From positions 1 through 8,998 of the forward strand of contig JAYUGL010000307.1 of NCBI GenBank assembly GCA_043738385.1: a stretch of 8,998 nt of DNA, read 5' to 3'. The position numbers and the translations under genes are program-made. This DNA is from JANYCD01 sp043738385 (GTDB lineage Bacteria > Pseudomonadota > Gammaproteobacteria > Burkholderiales > Rhodocyclaceae). Under the pieces are notes generated by a model. It was given only the letters and a program-made list of their open reading frames with translations. It did no database searches and was not told the DNA's origin. Positions 6,293 through 8,998 of the stretch are shown one piece after another (positions within the stretch are counted from its first letter, which is position 1; every line of letters begins with the position of its first letter).

Positions 6293-7138
6293 TCAGGCCG
6301 CCCGCAGGCCTTCCAACTCCTTCACCCTCGGCATCTGTTCGAATACGTTAAGTCCTTTGGCCCCGGCAAAAATGTCGCGCGGCGGCAGACCGTAGAACTG
6401 GCGCAGGGAGTGGCTGAAATGCGTCGAGTCCGCATAGCCTGAATTCAGCGCGGCTTCCAGCAGGTTGCCTCGATCATGCACAAAGTGCATGACCCCGCGC
6501 GCACGTTTCCAGGCGCGGAAGCGACGCAGGGTTGTGCCGATCTGCTCGCAGAACAAATGGGTGAACCGCGAAAATGAAAGGCCCGCCTGTTCCGAACAGG
6601 ATTCCGCCGGATGTTTTCCCGCCGGGGTCAAGCTGATGCGTTCTGCGATGACGGCGATGCGCGGATCGAGCTTGCGCGACGGTAGTTGCTTGTTGAAAAA
6701 AAGCGCGTCGAAATCCAGGTCGCCGGCGTTTTCCCAATTCTCGCGCATGCAGCGAAAACCCGCCAGCACCCGTTCGGCGGTCTGCTCTGAAAGGCTTCGG
6801 GTTCCGGCGAACTGCTCGATCAATATTGCCGGATCTACCGACTCTCCTTCGATCAACAACTCGGCAATATTGCGGTCCGGTGTGGCAACCCGGTGCGGCA
6901 TGTAGGCGGGAACGATGGCAAACCTGGCTTCACGTACTTTGGCATCGGACTGCCATATCCGGAACGGACTGCCGAGGGAAGTGTAAAGGGTCGTGGCCCC
7001 GAATATCCGCATGCCGGGCGTGCCCAGCAAACCGGCATAGGCGATGCGCTTTGGGGCGATGAACATCAGGCGCTCGCGCGACCGATAGCCCTGCGCCAGT
7101 GCGGCCGGTGCCTTTGCCGATGATTCCAGATTCTCCAT
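6293..7138 (-). CDS. AraC-family transcriptional regulator (second paralogue)
   Basis: The 281-residue product has an N-terminal sensing region (about 20-150) and a C-terminal AraC/XylS domain (about 160-262). The latter contains A-G-L-S-F-S-R-F-T-H-L-F, R-R-F-R-A-W-K-R-A-R and S-T-H-F-S-H-S-L-R-Q-F-Y-G-L-P-P. GGAGGAG lies eight bases before the ATG at 7138, which fixes the start. It is convergent with the monooxygenase, with only 14 bases between the two stops, and is followed upstream by the acyl-CoA dehydrogenase on the same strand. It is a clear relative of the regulator at 3786-4601, including the shared N-terminal pattern R-I-x-Y-x-G-L-L-G. It also carries about 20 extra C-terminal residues past the D-I-F-A-G motif. 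The two probably sense related ligands or serve the monooxygenase and acyl-CoA genes separately. Confidence 0.9.
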   Translation of the reverse strand: MENLESSAKAPAALAQGYRSRERLMFIAPKRIAYAGLLGTPGMRIFGATTLYTSLGSPFRIWQSDAKVREARFAIVPAYMPHRVATPDRNIAELLIEGESVDPAILIEQFAGTRSLSEQTAERVLAGFRCMRENWENAGDLDFDALFFNKQLPSRKLDPRIAVIAERISLTPAGKHPAESCSEQAGLSFSRFTHLFCEQIGTTLRRFRAWKRARGVMHFVHDRGNLLEAALNSGYADSTHFSHSLRQFYGLPPRDIFAGAKGLNVFEQMPRVKELEGLRAA

Positions 7139-7294
7139 TGCCGGGACTCCTCCGAGCTTTTATTGGTCTGAACGACAGGGTATCCCCTTGCCGTCGTCGC
7201 CGTGGCGAGCGTTAATCCTACTATCTTTCCGCCGCTTCCGTTTGGTTTGATGCCGAGCCCGCTGCAACCGCATAACCGGGACTCTGCATCCTGG
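7139..7294 (-). other. Spacer between the acyl-CoA dehydrogenase and the second AraC gene
   Basis: This stretch holds the Shine-Dalgarno sequence of the regulator (7145-7151 region) and no gene. No intrinsic terminator with a T-run is visible after the dehydrogenase stop. The nonamer CCGGGACTC occurs at both ends (7141-7149 and 7276-7284), probably by chance. The regulator may be read through from the dehydrogenase or have its own promoter here; the sequence does not decide this. Confidence 0.35.
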
Positions 7295-8464
7295 CTAGAC
7301 GCCAAATTTGCGGGCGGCAAGGTCTTTCAAGATTTCCTCCGAACCGCCGCCGATCATCATCACCTTGACCTCGCGGTAGATGCGTTCGCTGCGAGTGCCG
7401 CGCATGTAACCCATGCCGCCGAGGATCTGCACCGCCTCGTCGGCGCAGAATTGCATGGCACGCGTCGCCTGCACCTTGGCCATGCAGATGCGCGCCACCA
7501 GTTGCGCCGGATCACCCGCACCATGGTCGATACAGTAAGCCAGGTCATACACCAGACAACGCGCCGCATCGATGCTCAGCATCATGTCGGCAAGCTTGTG
7601 GCGAATCACCTGTCGCTCGGACAAGGGCTCGCCGAAGGTGGTGCGTTGCCGCGCCCAATCCAGGGCCTCTTCAAGGCAGACCCGCGCGAAACCATAGGCC
7701 AGGGCCGCCATGAAGAGGCGTTCGCTGTTGAAGTTGTGCATCAGGGTCTTGAAGCCCTGGTTTTCGATACCGATGAGGTTGCGCACCGGCACACGGCAGT
7801 TGTCGAAGTGGAGGTGCGCCGTGTCCGACACCCACCAGCCCATTTTTTTCAATTCGGTGCGGGTGAGCCCCGGGGTATTGCCTTCGATCAATAGTACGGA
7901 AATGCCCCCGGCGCCCTTGATGGAAGGATCGGTACGCACCGCCACGGTGATGTAGTCGGCACGCATCCCCGAGGTGATGAAAGTCTTTTCGCCATTGACG
8001 ACATAGTGGTCGCCATCGCGCACTGCCGTAGTCCGAAGGCTTGCAACGTCGGAGCCGCCGGAGGGCTCGGTGACCGCCAGGGCGGCAATCCTTTCCCCAC
8101 TGATCACCGACGGCAGCACACGACGCTTGATTTCCTCACTGCCCGCGGCCAGCAGGGGCGGCATGGCGATGGTGTGGGAGTTGATCGAGGCCTGGATGCC
8201 GCCGCTGCCGCTGCGGGCATACTCCTCGGCGAGGATGATCTGATAGAAAGTATCGACTGGTGTACCGCCGTATTCCTCGGGATAGCCAAGGCCCAGCAGG
8301 CCCAAGGCACCGGCTTTGCGATACAGCTCCCGCGGGAAGGTTCCGGCTTCGTCCCAGGCATTGATGTTGGGGATGATTTCGCTGGCGATGAAGCTGCGCA
8401 GCATGTCGCGGAATTGCTCATGCTCCGGCGAGAAATAGTGCGGCAGGGAAGGTGCGTCGAACAT
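7295..8464 (-). CDS. Acyl-CoA dehydrogenase
   Basis: The 389-residue flavoenzyme has the standard fold markers: an N-terminal helical part with E-H-E-Q-F-R-D, the FAD/substrate signature A-V-T-E-P-S-G-G-S-D-V-A (130-141), G-E-K-T-F-I-T-S-G (158-166), R-x-x-F-G (274-278) and Q-I-L-G-G-M-G-Y (347-354). It oxidises an acyl-CoA to the 2-enoyl-CoA, passing electrons to ETF. At the position of the MCAD catalytic Glu the sequence reads I-G-G-G-S, with Gly373 instead. E265-E266 (C-L-E-E-A-L) align with the region supplying the base in long-chain enzymes (LCAD), which also have Gly-Gly-Thr here. The start M-F-D-A-P-S is chosen by similarity; an in-frame ATG 19 codons upstream (M-P-G-Y-G) is possible, and neither has a strong ribosome site. 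It is divergent from the acyl-CoA synthetase. Confidence 0.88.
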   Translation of the reverse strand: MFDAPSLPHYFSPEHEQFRDMLRSFIASEIIPNINAWDEAGTFPRELYRKAGALGLLGLGYPEEYGGTPVDTFYQIILAEEYARSGSGGIQASINSHTIAMPPLLAAGSEEIKRRVLPSVISGERIAALAVTEPSGGSDVASLRTTAVRDGDHYVVNGEKTFITSGMRADYITVAVRTDPSIKGAGGISVLLIEGNTPGLTRTELKKMGWWVSDTAHLHFDNCRVPVRNLIGIENQGFKTLMHNFNSERLFMAALAYGFARVCLEEALDWARQRTTFGEPLSERQVIRHKLADMMLSIDAARCLVYDLAYCIDHGAGDPAQLVARICMAKVQATRAMQFCADEAVQILGGMGYMRGTRSERIYREVKVMMIGGGSEEILKDLAARKFGV

Positions 8465-8557
8465 GGGCAATGATTCGCGAGAGCGCCGGGATTTGGAGGA
8501 TAGACCATAGCCTGGCATAGCGTCATCGTCTTGCAGCGACTGGCTACGCGCATTTGA

Positions 8558-8573
8558 CCAGTTGGTGCAAGAC
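8558..8573 (+). promoter_or_regulatory. Second copy of the CCA-N-TTGGTGCAAG element
   Basis: CCAGTTGGTGCAAGAC matches the element at 4640-4655 at 14 of 16 positions, including an unbroken run of ten. It lies in the 171-base divergent region, about 62 bases before the acyl-CoA synthetase start and about 95 before the dehydrogenase start. One binding site here could control both. Confidence 0.4.
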
Positions 8574-8583
8574 GCCTCGCGCC

Positions 8584-8602
8584 AAACACCGGTAACGTGT
8601 TT
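8584..8602. promoter_or_regulatory. Inverted repeat AAACAC-N7-GTGTTT in the divergent acyl-CoA region
   Basis: Perfect six-base arms with a seven-base centre lie 34 bases before the acyl-CoA synthetase start, where a repressor dimer could block transcription. The size resembles operators of TetR-type fatty-acid regulators, but no such regulator is in the window. Chance occurrence is possible. Confidence 0.3.
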
Positions 8603-8635
8603 CGATGGGTTTGGATAGGCCCGTTTGGAGTGCGC

Positions 8636-8998
8636 ATGATCGGATTGGCAGAGTGGTTGCGCAGACGCGTGGCACGGGGACCCCGGCGCCCGGCGCTGAC
8701 CTGCGACGAGGAAACATGGTCCTACGGCGAGTTGCAGGATCGCGTCGAGCGTCTCTCGGCCGTGCTTGCCAACGGCGGCGTGGGAACCGGCGACCGGGTC
8801 GGTTATCTGGGCTTCAACCATCCCATATTTCTGGTCGCCCTGTTCGCCACGGCGCGGATCGGCGCGATCTTCGTTCCGCTGAACTTCCGTCTGACAGGCC
8901 CGGAACTCGAATTCGTCATCGGCGATGCCGGTGTGCACACCCTGCTGGTGGGAGCGGAACACCTTGACATCATCAGTTCAATCAAGCCTGTACTGAGC
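8636..8998 (+). CDS. Acyl-CoA synthetase (AMP-forming), N-terminal part, cut by window end
   Basis: From ATG at 8636, with GGAG five bases upstream (8627-8630), the frame stays open for 121 codons to the window edge. The N-terminus shows the layout of class I adenylate-forming acyl-CoA ligases: P-A-L-T-C-D-E-E-T-W-S-Y-G-E-L, then L-x-x-x-G-V-G-T-G-D-R-V-G-Y-L-G-F-N, then A-x-F-A-T-A-R-I-G-A-I-F-V-P-L-N-F-R-L and E-L-x-F-V-I-G-D-A. The P-loop and adenylation motifs would lie beyond the window, so chain-length preference cannot be inferred. The family activates carboxylic acids to CoA thioesters with ATP. It is divergent from the acyl-CoA dehydrogenase and would supply its substrate if they share a pathway. 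Confidence 0.85.
   Translation, partial: MIGLAEWLRRRVARGPRRPALTCDEETWSYGELQDRVERLSAVLANGGVGTGDRVGYLGFNHPIFLVALFATARIGAIFVPLNFRLTGPELEFVIGDAGVHTLLVGAEHLDIISSIKPVLS

Noticed and set aside
7141..7284. Direct repeat CCGGGACTC at 7141-7149 and 7276-7284
   Set aside because: Nine-base repeats are expected by chance at this window size and GC content, and there is no further similarity around them.
7202..7894. 230-codon plus-strand open frame opposite the acyl-CoA dehydrogenase
   Set aside because: It lies antisense to a clearly coding gene, shows no recognisable motif and is His/Ala/Val-rich as expected for the complement of a GC-rich reading frame.
1..8998. Defence system, CRISPR array, tRNA or rRNA genes, prophage or toxin-antitoxin pair
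   Set aside because: I looked on both strands and saw no regularly spaced repeats, no RNA gene signatures and no protein motif of these kinds. The window reads as metabolic and regulatory genes plus one insertion-sequence end.

Overview
The window looks like accessory chromosomal DNA from a GC-rich proteobacterium, judged from codon use, Shine-Dalgarno sequences and the gene families present. The genus cannot be read from the sequence. It holds small-molecule metabolism genes and their regulators. I found no RNA gene, CRISPR array, phage gene or defence system.

Left part (1-3594). The window opens on the last codons of an IS5-family transposase and the insertion-sequence end, abutting what may be the tail of a gene cut by the insertion (91-165). 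After about 200 featureless bases comes a LysR-type regulator on the minus strand (364-1257), broken by one amber codon just after its helix-turn-helix. Divergent from it is a plus-strand operon of four units. These are a cupin closely resembling bacterial (R)-hydroxynitrile lyases (1386-1820), a wrecked short-chain dehydrogenase (1817-2068), an intact NADP-type short-chain dehydrogenase (2156-2902) and a COG2085 dinucleotide-binding reductase (2950-3594). The wrecked gene keeps its start and its apparent C-terminus but has lost the middle. A perfect T-N11-A dyad, the classic LysR box, sits between the regulator and the operon.

Right part (3786-8998). Two related AraC-family regulators (3786-4601 plus, 6293-7138 minus) flank a Baeyer-Villiger-type flavin monooxygenase (4794-6278). 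An acyl-CoA dehydrogenase (7295-8464, minus) follows. Divergent from it is the start of an acyl-CoA synthetase (8636 onward), cut by the window end. I infer a catabolic module in which the monooxygenase turns a ketone into an ester or lactone, and the resulting acid is activated to a CoA thioester and dehydrogenated. No hydrolase is visible here and the substrate is unknown.

The most useful observations are the in-frame internal deletion of the first dehydrogenase, the single-codon loss of the LysR regulator beside an intact operator, the paired AraC regulators around the monooxygenase, and a shared CCA-N-TTGGTGCAAG element in the two intergenic regions that precede the catabolic genes.
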